Below, in pieces: positions 1 to 9,152 of a DNA stretch of 64,000 nt. Both the position numbers and the translations under genes were made by a program. Below the pieces are notes generated by a model, which worked only from the letters and a program-made list of their open reading frames with translations, searched no databases and had not been told where the DNA came from. The stretch's first letter is position 1, and each line of letters opens with the position of its first letter. The DNA is taken from assembly GCA_963733085.1 (NCBI GenBank), contig CAVTBY010000002.1, positions 434,001 through 498,000 of the forward strand. The letters run 5' to 3'. Source of the DNA: Desertimonas sp963733085. GTDB taxonomy: Bacteria > Actinomycetota > Acidimicrobiia > Acidimicrobiales > Ilumatobacteraceae.

Positions 1-3000
1 ATCCAAGCCGACTGCGTCGACGGGGCGGTGACGGAGCCGACCCTCCTGCTGTTTCCTGTGCCCGGGATTTCGTATGCCGTCGACGCGCAGCCTCCATACT
101 CGCCTGGTCAGACGGTGGTGGTGACGGCGACGCTGAACCCCTCTGGTGTCGCCTGGATCGATCCGCTCCCCGGCGATTGGGTCAAGACGTCGCCGACGAC
201 GGCGACGTACACGGTGACGTTCGCCGATGTGTCGTGTACGCCCGCGACGCCGTTGGATCCCGTCGTGGTGCAGGCGACGTGCGCCAACGGAACGGTGACA
301 GCGCCGACGATCACGCCGACGCCGGCGGACGGGATCAGCTACACGCTCAGCCCGACGGGTCCCTACGACGGGACGGTCGCCACGACAGTGACGGTGACGG
401 CGACCCTGGCTGACGGCTACGCCTGGCCTGACACGTTGCCCGCCGGGTGGACGGAGACGTCGCCTACCACGGCGACGTTCACGGTGACGTTGGCGGCAGC
501 GACGTGCACGCCGACGACGCCTGTGGCGCCGGGGGTCGACCAGGCGGAGTGTGTCGATGGAGCGGTGACCGAGCCGACGTTGACGTTGCCGACGACGGAC
601 GGGATCACCTACACGGCCGACGTTCCGCCGCCGTATGAGCCCGGCGACACGGTGGTGGTGACGGCGACGCTGGCGGCGACCGGTGTCGCCTGGCCGGATC
701 CGCTGCCGAGCGGCTGGGTTCTGGTGAATGCGACGACGGCGACGTACACCGTCGAGTTCGACGATGTGTCGTGTACGCCGGCGACGCCGCTGGATCCGGA
801 CGTGGTGCCGGCGACCTGTGTCAACGGCGACGTTGCCGATCACACGGTCACGCCGACGCCCGTGGAGGGCATTACCTACACGCTCGATCCTCCCGGCCCG
901 ACCTACGACGGCACCCAGGACGAAACGGTGACGGTGACGGCGACGCTGGCCGACGGCTACGCGTGGCCAGATCCAATGCCGGAAGGCTGGACCGAGGTCG
1001 ACCTGGTGACGGCGACGTTCGAGGTCGAGTTGGTCGCGGCAGAGTGCGACGAGGTCGAGCCGGTGGCGCCGGGCATCGACGAGGCGGAGTGCGTGGACGG
1101 GGCGTTGACCGAGCCGACGTTAACGATCCCGGAGACGGAGGGGATCACCTACACCACCAACGCCGACCCGCCGTACGCCGCGGGCCAGACGGTGATCGTG
1201 ACGGCGACGCTCGACCCGACCGGAGTGGGCTGGCCGGATCCGTTGCCGGACGGCTGGACGAGGACGTCGAGCACGACGGCGACCTACAGCGTGACGTTCG
1301 CCGATGTGGAGTGCACGCCGGCGACGCCGTTGGATCCCGACGTCGTCCAGGCGACCTGCGCCGACGGCGAGGTCACCGAGCCGACGCTCACGCCGACACC
1401 GGTGGCGGGGATCACCTACGCCCTCGATCCCGAGGGTCCGTACGACGGGGAGACCGACTACACGGTGACGGTGACGGCGACCTTGGCCGACGGCTACGAA
1501 TGGAAGCGTCCGCTACCGGACGGCTGGACCTACGTCGATCCGGTGACGGCGACGTTCGAGGTCGAGCTTGCTGGCACGACGTGCGACGAGGTGACGCCGG
1601 TGGCGCCGGCGATCGACGAGGCCGCGTGCGTCGATGGAGCCCTGACCGAGCCGACGCTGAGGTTGTCGGACACCGACGGGATCAGCTACACCGCCAACCC
1701 GTCGTCGCCCCCGCCGTACGTGCCGGGCCAGACCGTGGTCGTGACCGCGACGTTGGACGACACCGGGGTCGCCTGGCCTGACGAGCTTCCGGACGGCTGG
1801 ACGCGAGTCGATGCGACCACGGCGACCTACGAGGTGACGTTCGCCGACGTGTCGTGCACGACGGCGACGCCGCTCGACCCGGTCGTCGATGCGGCGACGT
1901 GCGCCGACGGCGAGGTCACCGAGCCGGCGATCGACGTGCCGCCAGTGGAGGGCATCTCCTACAGCTTCAGCCCGCCGGGCCCGTACGACGGCACGGTCGA
2001 CACGACGGTGACGGTGACGGCGACGCTCGCCGACGGCTACGCCTGGCCAGACTCCCTGCCGGAAGGGTGGACCGAGGTCGACCTCGTCACCGCGACGTTC
2101 ACCGTCGAGCTGGAGGGGGCGACGTGCCAGACCGTCACACCAGCAGAGCCGATCATCGACGAAGCCGAGTGCGTGAACGGCGGGCTCACCGAGCCGACGC
2201 TCACCCTGCCGACGACTCAAGGGATCACCTACACGACTGACAAAGCCGCGCCGTACGCCCCGGGCCAGACGGTGATCGTCACGGCGACGCTCGATGCCAC
2301 CGGTGTCGCCTGGCCGCTGACGCTCCCGGCCGGCTGGACCAAGACGTCGTCGACGACGGCGACGTACACGGTGACGTTCGCCGACGTGACGTGCACGCCG
2401 GCGACGCCGTTGGATCCGGCGGTGGTCCAGGCGACGTGCGCCAACGGCACGGTGACGGCGCCGACGATCACGCCGGAAGAATCCGACGGCATCACCTACA
2501 CGCTCAGCCCCGCCGGTCCCTACAACGGGAACGTCGACACGCCGGTCCTCGTGACGGCCGAGCTCGCTGACGATTACGCCTGGACCACGCCTGCACCGGA
2601 TGGATGGACCTACGTCGATCTGGACACTGCAACGTTCACCGTGACGTTGACCGCAGCGTCGTGCACCGAGGTGAAGCCGGTGGCACCCGGAATCGACCAA
2701 GCGGAGTGTGTCGATGGGGCGGTGACGGAGCCGACGTTGACGCTGCCGACGACCGATGGGATCACGTACACGACTGACGTTGCGCCGCCGTATGAGCCCG
2801 GCGACACCGTGGTGGTGACGGCGACGCTGGCTGCGACCGGTGTGGCGTGGCCGGATCCGCTGCCGAGCGGCTGGGTTCGGGTCAATGCGACGACGGCGAC
2901 GTACACCGTCGAGTTTGCCGACGTGTCGTGCACGCCGGCGACCCCGCTCGACCCGGGCGTGGTGCCGGCGACGTGCGCCAACGGAGTGGTCACCGACCAC

Positions 3001-4968
3001 ACGGTGACGCCGACGCCGGTGCCGGGGATCACGTACACGCTCGATCCGGCCGGACCGTACGAGGGGACCGAGGATTACACGGTGACGGTGACGGCGACGC
3101 TGGCCGACGGCTATGCCTGGCCGGACGAGCTGCCGGAAGGGTGGACCGAAGTCGATCTCGTGACGGCGACGTTCACGGTCGAGTTGGTCGGCCAGGAGTG
3201 CACCGAGACCCCGCCGGTGGCGCCGGGCGTCGATGAGGCCGAGTGCGTCGACGGTGCCCTTACGGAGCCGACGTTGACGATCCCAGGCACGGAGGGGATT
3301 TCGTACTCGACCAGCGCCGATCCGCCGTACGCCCCGGGGCAGACGGTGATTGTGACGGCGACGCTCGACCCGACCGGAGTCGGCTGGCCCGCGCAGCTGC
3401 CCGAAGGCTGGATGAAGACGTCCGCCACGACCGCCACCTACACGGTGACGTTCGACGACGTGTCGTGCACGCCGGCGACGCCGCTCGATCCCGACGTCGT
3501 GCAGGCGACGTGCACGAACGGCGAGGTCACCGAGCCGACGATCACGCCGGAGGAGACCGACGGCGTGACGTACGCCGTCGATCCGGAGGGACCGTACGAC
3601 GGCACGGAAAGCATCACCGTGACGGTGACGGCGACGCTGGCCGACGGCTATGAGTGGAAGCGTCCGCTGCCGGGTGACTGGGTCTACGTCGACCTGGTCA
3701 CGGCGACGTTGACGGTCGAGTTGGTCGGCACGACGTGCGACGAGGTGACACCGGTTGCCCCGGCGATCGACGAGGCCGAGTGTGTCGATGGTGCAGTCAC
3801 CGAGCCGACGCTCACCTTGCCGGAGACCGATGGGATCGTCTACACGACCGACGCCGACCCGCCCTACGCGCCCGGACAGGTCGTCGTGGTGACGGCGACG
3901 CTCGATCCAGAGGGTGTCGGTTGGCCGGACGAGCTGCCGTCAGGTTGGAACGAGACGTCATCGACGACGGCGACGTACGAGGTGACGTTTGCCGACGTGT
4001 CGTGCACGCCGGCATCGCCGCTCGCTCCGGTCGTCGACGCGGCGACGTGCGCCAACGGCGTCGTCACCGAGCCGACGATCGACGTGCCACCGGCCGAGGG
4101 CATCAGCTACGCGGTCGACCCGGCCGGTCCGTACGACGGAACGGTCGACACGACGGTGACCGTGACCGCGACGCTGGCCGACGGCTATGCCTGGGCGGAT
4201 CCGCTGCCCGACGGGTGGACCGTGGTCGACCTCGCGACGGCGACGTTCACGATCGAGTTGGCGGCCGCGTCCTGCTCCGAGGTCGTGCCCGTCCTCCCGG
4301 ACAACCATCCGGCCGAGTGCGTCGACGGGGTGCTGACGCCGCCGACGTTGACGTTGCCCGAGACCGAGGGGATCACCTACTCGGTGAGCGCCGACCCGCC
4401 GTACGCCGCGGGCCAGACGGTGATCGTCACGGCGACGCTCGCCAGCGACGGCGTCGGCTGGCCGACCGAGCTGCCTGAGGAATGGGTGCAGACGTCGCCG
4501 ACGACGGCGACGTACACCCATACCTTCGCCGACGTGTCGTGCACGACGGTGCTGCCCGTCGCCCCTGAGGTCGTGATGGCGAGCTGTGCCGTCGACGGCA
4601 CGGTGGTACCGGCCTCGGTGAACCTGGCGTCGACGCCGGGCATCGTCTACACGGTGGATCCGCCGGGACCCTACGACGCGACCGTCGAGACCGTGGTCGT
4701 CGTCACCGCCACGCTCGAGGCCGGTTACGCCTGGGCCGATGTCGGCACCACGGGCCCGGTCGGGTTCGCCCGACGCTCGCTCCCGGAGCTTCGCTTCGTG
4801 ACCGTTCTGCCGACGGGTTGGTCGGAGACCGGCCCGACGTCGGCGACGTACACGATCACGCTCTCTGCGCTTCCGGAATGCCCGACCCCGGTGCCGACCA
4901 CCGTCCCTGCGGAAGCCGGCGCCACGACGACGACGCCGTCGGTGGGACCCCTGCCGGGCACGGAGTGA
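1..4968 (+). CDS. Giant cell-surface/secreted repeat protein, 5' truncated by window edge
   Basis: The frame is open from base 1, so the N-terminus (signal peptide) lies outside the window; at least 1,655 residues are visible. The protein is almost entirely tandem repeats: 18 half-repeats of about 90 residues, alternating between an A type (starts ECVDGAVTEPT) and a B type (starts ATCANGTVTAPT), giving nine A+B units of about 540 bp. Each half carries a GITYT-like strand, TVTATL, a Trp-Pro turn and a closing TATYTVTF strand. Two Cys per half-repeat could form disulfides. Such Cys-paired beta repeats are common in actinobacterial surface proteins, where they act as stalks or adhesins. The tail is Pro/Thr-rich and ends LPGTE, which resembles a sortase motif, but no membrane segment or basic tail follows. 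Binding function is unknown. Confidence 0.85.
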   Translation: MQADCVDGAVTEPTLLLFPVPGISYAVDAQPPYSPGQTVVVTATLNPSGVAWIDPLPGDWVKTSPTTATYTVTFADVSCTPATPLDPVVVQATCANGTVTAPTITPTPADGISYTLSPTGPYDGTVATTVTVTATLADGYAWPDTLPAGWTETSPTTATFTVTLAAATCTPTTPVAPGVDQAECVDGAVTEPTLTLPTTDGITYTADVPPPYEPGDTVVVTATLAATGVAWPDPLPSGWVLVNATTATYTVEFDDVSCTPATPLDPDVVPATCVNGDVADHTVTPTPVEGITYTLDPPGPTYDGTQDETVTVTATLADGYAWPDPMPEGWTEVDLVTATFEVELVAAECDEVEPVAPGIDEAECVDGALTEPTLTIPETEGITYTTNADPPYAAGQTVIVTATLDPTGVGWPDPLPDGWTRTSSTTATYSVTFADVECTPATPLDPDVVQATCADGEVTEPTLTPTPVAGITYALDPEGPYDGETDYTVTVTATLADGYEWKRPLPDGWTYVDPVTATFEVELAGTTCDEVTPVAPAIDEAACVDGALTEPTLRLSDTDGISYTANPSSPPPYVPGQTVVVTATLDDTGVAWPDELPDGWTRVDATTATYEVTFADVSCTTATPLDPVVDAATCADGEVTEPAIDVPPVEGISYSFSPPGPYDGTVDTTVTVTATLADGYAWPDSLPEGWTEVDLVTATFTVELEGATCQTVTPAEPIIDEAECVNGGLTEPTLTLPTTQGITYTTDKAAPYAPGQTVIVTATLDATGVAWPLTLPAGWTKTSSTTATYTVTFADVTCTPATPLDPAVVQATCANGTVTAPTITPEESDGITYTLSPAGPYNGNVDTPVLVTAELADDYAWTTPAPDGWTYVDLDTATFTVTLTAASCTEVKPVAPGIDQAECVDGAVTEPTLTLPTTDGITYTTDVAPPYEPGDTVVVTATLAATGVAWPDPLPSGWVRVNATTATYTVEFADVSCTPATPLDPGVVPATCANGVVTDHTVTPTPVPGITYTLDPAGPYEGTEDYTVTVTATLADGYAWPDELPEGWTEVDLVTATFTVELVGQECTETPPVAPGVDEAECVDGALTEPTLTIPGTEGISYSTSADPPYAPGQTVIVTATLDPTGVGWPAQLPEGWMKTSATTATYTVTFDDVSCTPATPLDPDVVQATCTNGEVTEPTITPEETDGVTYAVDPEGPYDGTESITVTVTATLADGYEWKRPLPGDWVYVDLVTATLTVELVGTTCDEVTPVAPAIDEAECVDGAVTEPTLTLPETDGIVYTTDADPPYAPGQVVVVTATLDPEGVGWPDELPSGWNETSSTTATYEVTFADVSCTPASPLAPVVDAATCANGVVTEPTIDVPPAEGISYAVDPAGPYDGTVDTTVTVTATLADGYAWADPLPDGWTVVDLATATFTIELAAASCSEVVPVLPDNHPAECVDGVLTPPTLTLPETEGITYSVSADPPYAAGQTVIVTATLASDGVGWPTELPEEWVQTSPTTATYTHTFADVSCTTVLPVAPEVVMASCAVDGTVVPASVNLASTPGIVYTVDPPGPYDATVETVVVVTATLEAGYAWADVGTTGPVGFARRSLPELRFVTVLPTGWSETGPTSATYTITLSALPECPTPVPTTVPAEAGATTTTPSVGPLPGTE

Positions 4969-5006
4969 CGCTTCGCACGTACTAACGACGGCGTCTGCCA
5001 GACTCG

Positions 5007-5567
5007 GTGCCCGTGAGTGGCTCGAGTCCGTCCGACATCGACACGGAGACAGAGGCCGGCTGGCTGTCGCCGGACCAACTCGAGCAGATGCGTGCCCACG
5101 TTCCCCTCGTCTACGTCGATGCGGTGCCGGTGCGCGTCGACGGGCGCGGCGAGGTCACCGAGATCGGTCTGCTGCTGCGCCAGGCGGCCGACGGGACGAT
5201 CAGCCGGATGGTCGTCAGCGGGCGGGTGATGTTCGGCGAACGGATCCGCGATGCCTTGCTGCGCCACCTCGAGAAGGACCTCGGCCCACTCGCCCTCCCC
5301 AATGTGCCGCCGAACCCGTCGCCGTTCACCGTCATCGAATACTTCCCCGACCCCGAGCGATCCGGGTTCCACGACCCGCGTCACCACGCCGTCAGCCTCG
5401 CCTACGTCGTGCCCGTCGATGGCGACTGCATCCCGACGCAGGAAGCCCTCGACCTCGCTTGGTTCAGCCCGAGCGAAGTGGTCGGCCCGGCCGTGCGCGA
5501 GCAGATGACCGGCGGCCACGATCGCCTCATCCGCCTGGCTCTCGCGCACTGCGGCGTCCTGCCGTAG
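5007..5567 (+). CDS. DUF4916 / Nudix-fold family protein
   Basis: This protein of about 186 residues resembles the actinobacterial DUF4916 family, which has a Nudix fold. The Nudix-box region lies around residues 72-93. It keeps the G-x5-E-x7-R skeleton (GRVMFGE...R), but the R-E-U-x-E-E-x-G core reads RHLEKDLG. The metal-binding Glu pair is therefore replaced by Lys-Asp, and pyrophosphohydrolase activity is doubtful. GTG at 5007 is the first start; GTG at 5013 is equally possible, and neither has a strong ribosome binding site. It lies between the repeat protein and the DNA glycosylase on the same strand. A tail motif DLAWFSPSEV is typical of the end of Nudix folds. The substrate is unknown. 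Confidence 0.72.
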   Translation: MPVSGSSPSDIDTETEAGWLSPDQLEQMRAHVPLVYVDAVPVRVDGRGEVTEIGLLLRQAADGTISRMVVSGRVMFGERIRDALLRHLEKDLGPLALPNVPPNPSPFTVIEYFPDPERSGFHDPRHHAVSLAYVVPVDGDCIPTQEALDLAWFSPSEVVGPAVREQMTGGHDRLIRLALAHCGVLP

Positions 5568-5621
5568 ATCCGGATGGGGTATCGACCACTCGCGTTCGGG
5601 GGTCGCGTACGCTGAGGTTCC

Positions 5622-6509
5622 GTGCCGGAGGGGGACTCCATCCACCACACCGCCGCGGCGTTGCGAATCGCTCTCGTCGACAAGAAGATGGTCCGCTTCG
5701 ACGCTCCCCAGCTGATCGGGGTGGTACCCAAGGCGGGGCGCACGATCGTCCGGGTGGAGACCGTTGGCAAGGACCTCGCGATCGAATGGGACGACGGCAT
5801 CATCCTCCAGGCCCACTTGCGCCGGGCCGGCTTCTGGGACCTCTACCGCAAGGACGACATCTGGCAGCGGCCGCACCGTGAGATGCGCGCCGTCATCGAG
5901 ACGGCGGCGTGGACGGCCGTGTGCTTCAACGCCCCGACGGTCGAGACGTATCGGGAGCCAGGGATCTCGCGGCACCCCTGGTTCGGGCGACTGGGTCCCG
6001 ACCTGTGCAGCGTCGACGCCGACCTCGATCGGTGTGTCGAGCTGGTCCTGACCTACGACGACCAGCGCGCTCCGATCGGCGAGGTGCTCCTCGACCAGCG
6101 TGTGTTCTGCGGCCTCGGCAACGTCTATCGGAGTGAGGTGCTGTGGGCGTGCGAGTTGAACCCGTTCGCACCAGTTGGCGACCTCGGCGAAGTGCTGGTT
6201 CGTCGCATCGTCAACGTTGCCGCCCGCCTGCTGCGCGCCAATCTCGCCCACGTCGAACAGGTCGCCCTGCCCGGCGTGCCGGGCGGCCTCGGCGTCTACG
6301 GACGAACCGGTCAGGGATGTTTCCGTTGCGCCGACACGGTGCGCGCCCGTCATTCCGCCGGCCCGGATCGCATCCTCTACTGGTGTCCCGGGTGCCAGAC
6401 TCGCCTGACGCCGGCTGTCCCTGCAGTCATCGCCGACCTCCCGACCGACCAGCACCCCGCCGCCAAAGCCTTCCGCGCCGACGACACCCCCTGGCTTTCG
6501 ACCGGCTGA
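5622..6509 (+). CDS. nei: Fpg/Nei-family DNA glycosylase/AP lyase (Nei2-like)
   Basis: This 295-residue enzyme removes oxidised bases from DNA and cleaves the abasic site. The N-terminus MPEGD supplies the catalytic Pro2 nucleophile and Glu3 of the Fpg/Nei family. A helix-two-turn-helix region follows, with the conserved stretch LLDQRVFCGLGNVYRSEVLW around residues 155-175. The C-terminus has a four-Cys zinc finger (CFRC ... CPGC). The length and the MPEGDS start fit actinobacterial endonuclease VIII-like Nei2 better than MutM, whose start is usually MPELPE. The GTG at 5622 is fixed by the need for Pro at position 2. The gene is followed after 8 bp by a 48-nt hairpin that probably terminates it. 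Confidence 0.9.
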   Translation: MPEGDSIHHTAAALRIALVDKKMVRFDAPQLIGVVPKAGRTIVRVETVGKDLAIEWDDGIILQAHLRRAGFWDLYRKDDIWQRPHREMRAVIETAAWTAVCFNAPTVETYREPGISRHPWFGRLGPDLCSVDADLDRCVELVLTYDDQRAPIGEVLLDQRVFCGLGNVYRSEVLWACELNPFAPVGDLGEVLVRRIVNVAARLLRANLAHVEQVALPGVPGGLGVYGRTGQGCFRCADTVRARHSAGPDRILYWCPGCQTRLTPAVPAVIADLPTDQHPAAKAFRADDTPWLSTG

Positions 6510-6517
6510 AATCGACA

Positions 6518-6565
6518 ACCGATGGGTGTTTAGGGGACCGTTCCGTCCCCTAAACACCCATCGGT
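6518..6565. terminator. Family-A hairpin (48 nt), between convergent genes
   Basis: A perfect 21-bp stem (accgatgggtgtttagggga c / its complement) with a 6-nt loop (cgttcc). It starts 8 bp after the nei stop and ends 13 bp before the stop of the convergent ABC permease. There is no T-tract, as is usual for actinobacterial terminators, so it could serve both strands. The outer sequence CCGATGGGTGTT recurs in hairpins at 18672 and 29163 with identical stem and loop lengths. Confidence 0.75.
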
Positions 6566-6578
6566 CGCTCCTGGGGGG

Positions 6579-9146
6579 TTATTCGGTGGCGATGGCTTCC
6601 AGTACGTCCATGCGGCTGGCCTTGATCGAGGGATACAAGGCGGCGATGAAGCCGGCGAGGACGGCGCCAATGAGGATGGCGATGATCGTCGACGTCGAGA
6701 ACGAGATGCCGTCGATGATCGTGTCGGGCACGGCGTAGGCCAGGACGATGCCGATCAACGTGCCGAGGACAATGCCGACAACGGCACCGAACGTCGCCAC
6801 GATGACCGCCTCCCAGCGCACCATTCGGCGGGTCTGTCGCTTGGTCATGCCGACGGCACGCATCAGACCGATCTCCCGCGTCCGTTCGAACACGGCCAGA
6901 CCGAGGGTGATCGAGATCCCCAACACGGCGATGATGATGGCGAAGCCGAGCAGCACGGTGATGATCACGAGCAACTGGTCGATCTGTTCCGCCTGCGAGT
7001 CCTTGAACTGATCGGCGGTCTCGATCTTCACCTGCGGATACTCCACCAGGGCGTCTTCGATCGCAGCACGAGCGTCGTCCTCGCTCACTCCTTCGGCCGT
7101 CTTCAGGGCGACGAAGAAGTCACTCTGCTCACCGGAGACGGTCTCCGCGAGCACCGTCTGTGACATCAGCCAGTTACCGACGAGATAGGCGTCGCTGTAG
7201 ATGCCGGCGACCGGCATCTCGCGCACCTCGCCGTTCTGGAACGTCGCCTCGACGGTTGAGCCGACCTCGAGGCCGAGGTCCTCCGCGGGGTCTTGGTGGA
7301 CGAAGATGCCACCCTCCTGCATTCCCTCCCAGTCCCCGTCCTCGAGACCGACATCGATGAGCTGCTCGAGGGCCACCGGGTCGCCGGCGCCAAAGAGCTT
7401 CTCGTCACCATCGATCTGCACCGACGCGCTGCGCACGCCCGACACGGCCGAGAGTTCGGGCACCTCGGCGAGCGTCTCCGAGACGACATCCGGGAGCAGC
7501 GCGAACCCGCCGGCCGTGACGACCCAATCGGCCGTCACGCCGCGGTTCATCGCCTTCTCGAAGGTGTTGCGCAGCGAGGCGGCGAACACTGCCGACGCGC
7601 TGACCAGGGCCACACCGATCATCAATGCGGCGACCGTTGCCGACGTGCGCCGCGGTGCCCGCCCGGCGTTCTCGGATGCCAACTGTCCTGGCGCCTTGTA
7701 CACCTTGGCGACGGGCCAGCCGATCATCTTGGTCACCGGCTTGGCCACGGTCGACGACACGCTCGTCGCTCCGAAGAACAACAACACGGCGCCGCCACCG
7801 GCGAGGGCGATCAGCCCCGGCGTACCCCCAGGGCGGGCAAGCAGCCCGACGAGGAACATGATCGCGCCGACGATCGTCACGACCGTGCCGAAGACGAGTC
7901 GCTTGGTTTGCAGCGCATCGAAGCCGAGCTCGGGCCGCATCGCCGCGACCGGGGGTATCCGTGACGCTCTCCACGCGGGCAGCAGCACGGAGAGCAGGGT
8001 GATCCCGACCCCGACGAGGAAGGCCATCACCACAGCGGTGGGCTTGAGCACGATGCCGAAGTTGGGGAACCCGGCACCGGCGGCGTTGAAGATCGCCAGG
8101 ATCAGTTTGGCGACGCCGATGCCGGCGAAGATGCCGATGATCGTGGCGATCACCGACATGACCAGGGCCTCCATCACGATCAGGCGACGCACCTGCCGCC
8201 CTGCACCACCGACCGCCCGTAGCAGGGCCAGCTCTCGCAGCCGCTGGCCGATCGTGATGGCGAAGACGTTGTTGATCAGGAAGGCGCTGACGAAGGCGGT
8301 GATGAAGGCGAAGATCAACAGGCCGGTACCGAGTGGACCGATGAACTGGTTGACGCTGTCGTTCGACTCGTCGAGCAGCGTCTGTCGATCGACGACCTCG
8401 ATGTTGTCCGGCATCTCTGCGGCGACGCGCTGTTGCACCTCGGCGACGTCCTCACCGTCGGCGACACGGATGTCGATGGCGTCGAACACGCCCTCAGCTC
8501 CGAGCACGCTGGCCGCCGTCGCCGGGTCCCACAGGGCAAACGTCGCGCCACCAAAGCCGTCGCTGTTGCCGAGGCCGACGGTTCCGGACAGGGTGAAGGA
8601 GTGGCGCCCCGTCGTCGTGACGACGTCGAGTTGGTCGCCGACCTCGAGGTCGTTGTGGTCGGCGGTGTTGCCGTCGATGGCCACCTGCTCGCCGCCGGCC
8701 GGGGCGTCACCATCGAGCAGGCGAATCGGACTGTCGGGGTCGGTGCTGTCCCAGGACGCCCCGAACATCGGGGCCCCTCCCGTGGTGATTGCTTCGCCAT
8801 CCGAGTCGATGATCTGTGCGGTTCGCTGGAGCATGCCGTCGGCGTCGGCGACACCGGGAACGGCAGCGACCGTGTCGACGAGTTCGGCGGGCACAGGATC
8901 GCGGGTGTCCTGCCCGCCATCGCTCGTGCTCTCACCGAACGCAAGCTCGGTGCGCGCCTGTAGGTCGGTGTTCTCCAAGGCGTCCGAGAACAAGGTGTCG
9001 AAGCCCGAGCGCATGCTGTCGGCGAGCACGAACGACCCGACGACGAAGGCGACGCCGAGGATGATGGCGATGGCGATGGCGATGAGGCGCCCGATGCGGG
9101 CGCGCATGCTGCGACGCGCGAGGAGGAGGGTTGCGTTGCTACTCAT
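6579..9146 (-). CDS. ABC transporter permease, FtsX/MacB family
   Basis: A membrane protein of 855 residues with two MacB/FtsX-type permease halves. An N-terminal transmembrane helix (about residues 20-42, IAIAIAIILGVAFVVGSFVL) is followed by a large extracytoplasmic domain. A three-helix permease block at about 265-400, a second helix and extracytoplasmic domain, and a C-terminal three-helix FtsX block at about 730-850 complete it. The C-terminal motif YPSIKASRMDVLEAI is typical of the family, where it lies near the ATPase contact. The ATPase gene lies immediately upstream with a 6-bp gap, so the two form an exporter. Such systems move lipoproteins, peptides or lipids out of the membrane; the substrate cannot be read from the sequence. 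Confidence 0.92.
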   Translation of the reverse strand: MSSNATLLLARRSMRARIGRLIAIAIAIILGVAFVVGSFVLADSMRSGFDTLFSDALENTDLQARTELAFGESTSDGGQDTRDPVPAELVDTVAAVPGVADADGMLQRTAQIIDSDGEAITTGGAPMFGASWDSTDPDSPIRLLDGDAPAGGEQVAIDGNTADHNDLEVGDQLDVVTTTGRHSFTLSGTVGLGNSDGFGGATFALWDPATAASVLGAEGVFDAIDIRVADGEDVAEVQQRVAAEMPDNIEVVDRQTLLDESNDSVNQFIGPLGTGLLIFAFITAFVSAFLINNVFAITIGQRLRELALLRAVGGAGRQVRRLIVMEALVMSVIATIIGIFAGIGVAKLILAIFNAAGAGFPNFGIVLKPTAVVMAFLVGVGITLLSVLLPAWRASRIPPVAAMRPELGFDALQTKRLVFGTVVTIVGAIMFLVGLLARPGGTPGLIALAGGGAVLLFFGATSVSSTVAKPVTKMIGWPVAKVYKAPGQLASENAGRAPRRTSATVAALMIGVALVSASAVFAASLRNTFEKAMNRGVTADWVVTAGGFALLPDVVSETLAEVPELSAVSGVRSASVQIDGDEKLFGAGDPVALEQLIDVGLEDGDWEGMQEGGIFVHQDPAEDLGLEVGSTVEATFQNGEVREMPVAGIYSDAYLVGNWLMSQTVLAETVSGEQSDFFVALKTAEGVSEDDARAAIEDALVEYPQVKIETADQFKDSQAEQIDQLLVIITVLLGFAIIIAVLGISITLGLAVFERTREIGLMRAVGMTKRQTRRMVRWEAVIVATFGAVVGIVLGTLIGIVLAYAVPDTIIDGISFSTSTIIAILIGAVLAGFIAALYPSIKASRMDVLEAIATE

Positions 9147-9152
9147 CTGGCC

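Noticed and set aside
4725..6557. A 610-codon open frame on the minus strand across the DUF4916 and nei genes
   Set aside because: It is an antisense shadow of high-GC codon bias; it has no domain pattern and the plus-strand genes are conserved.
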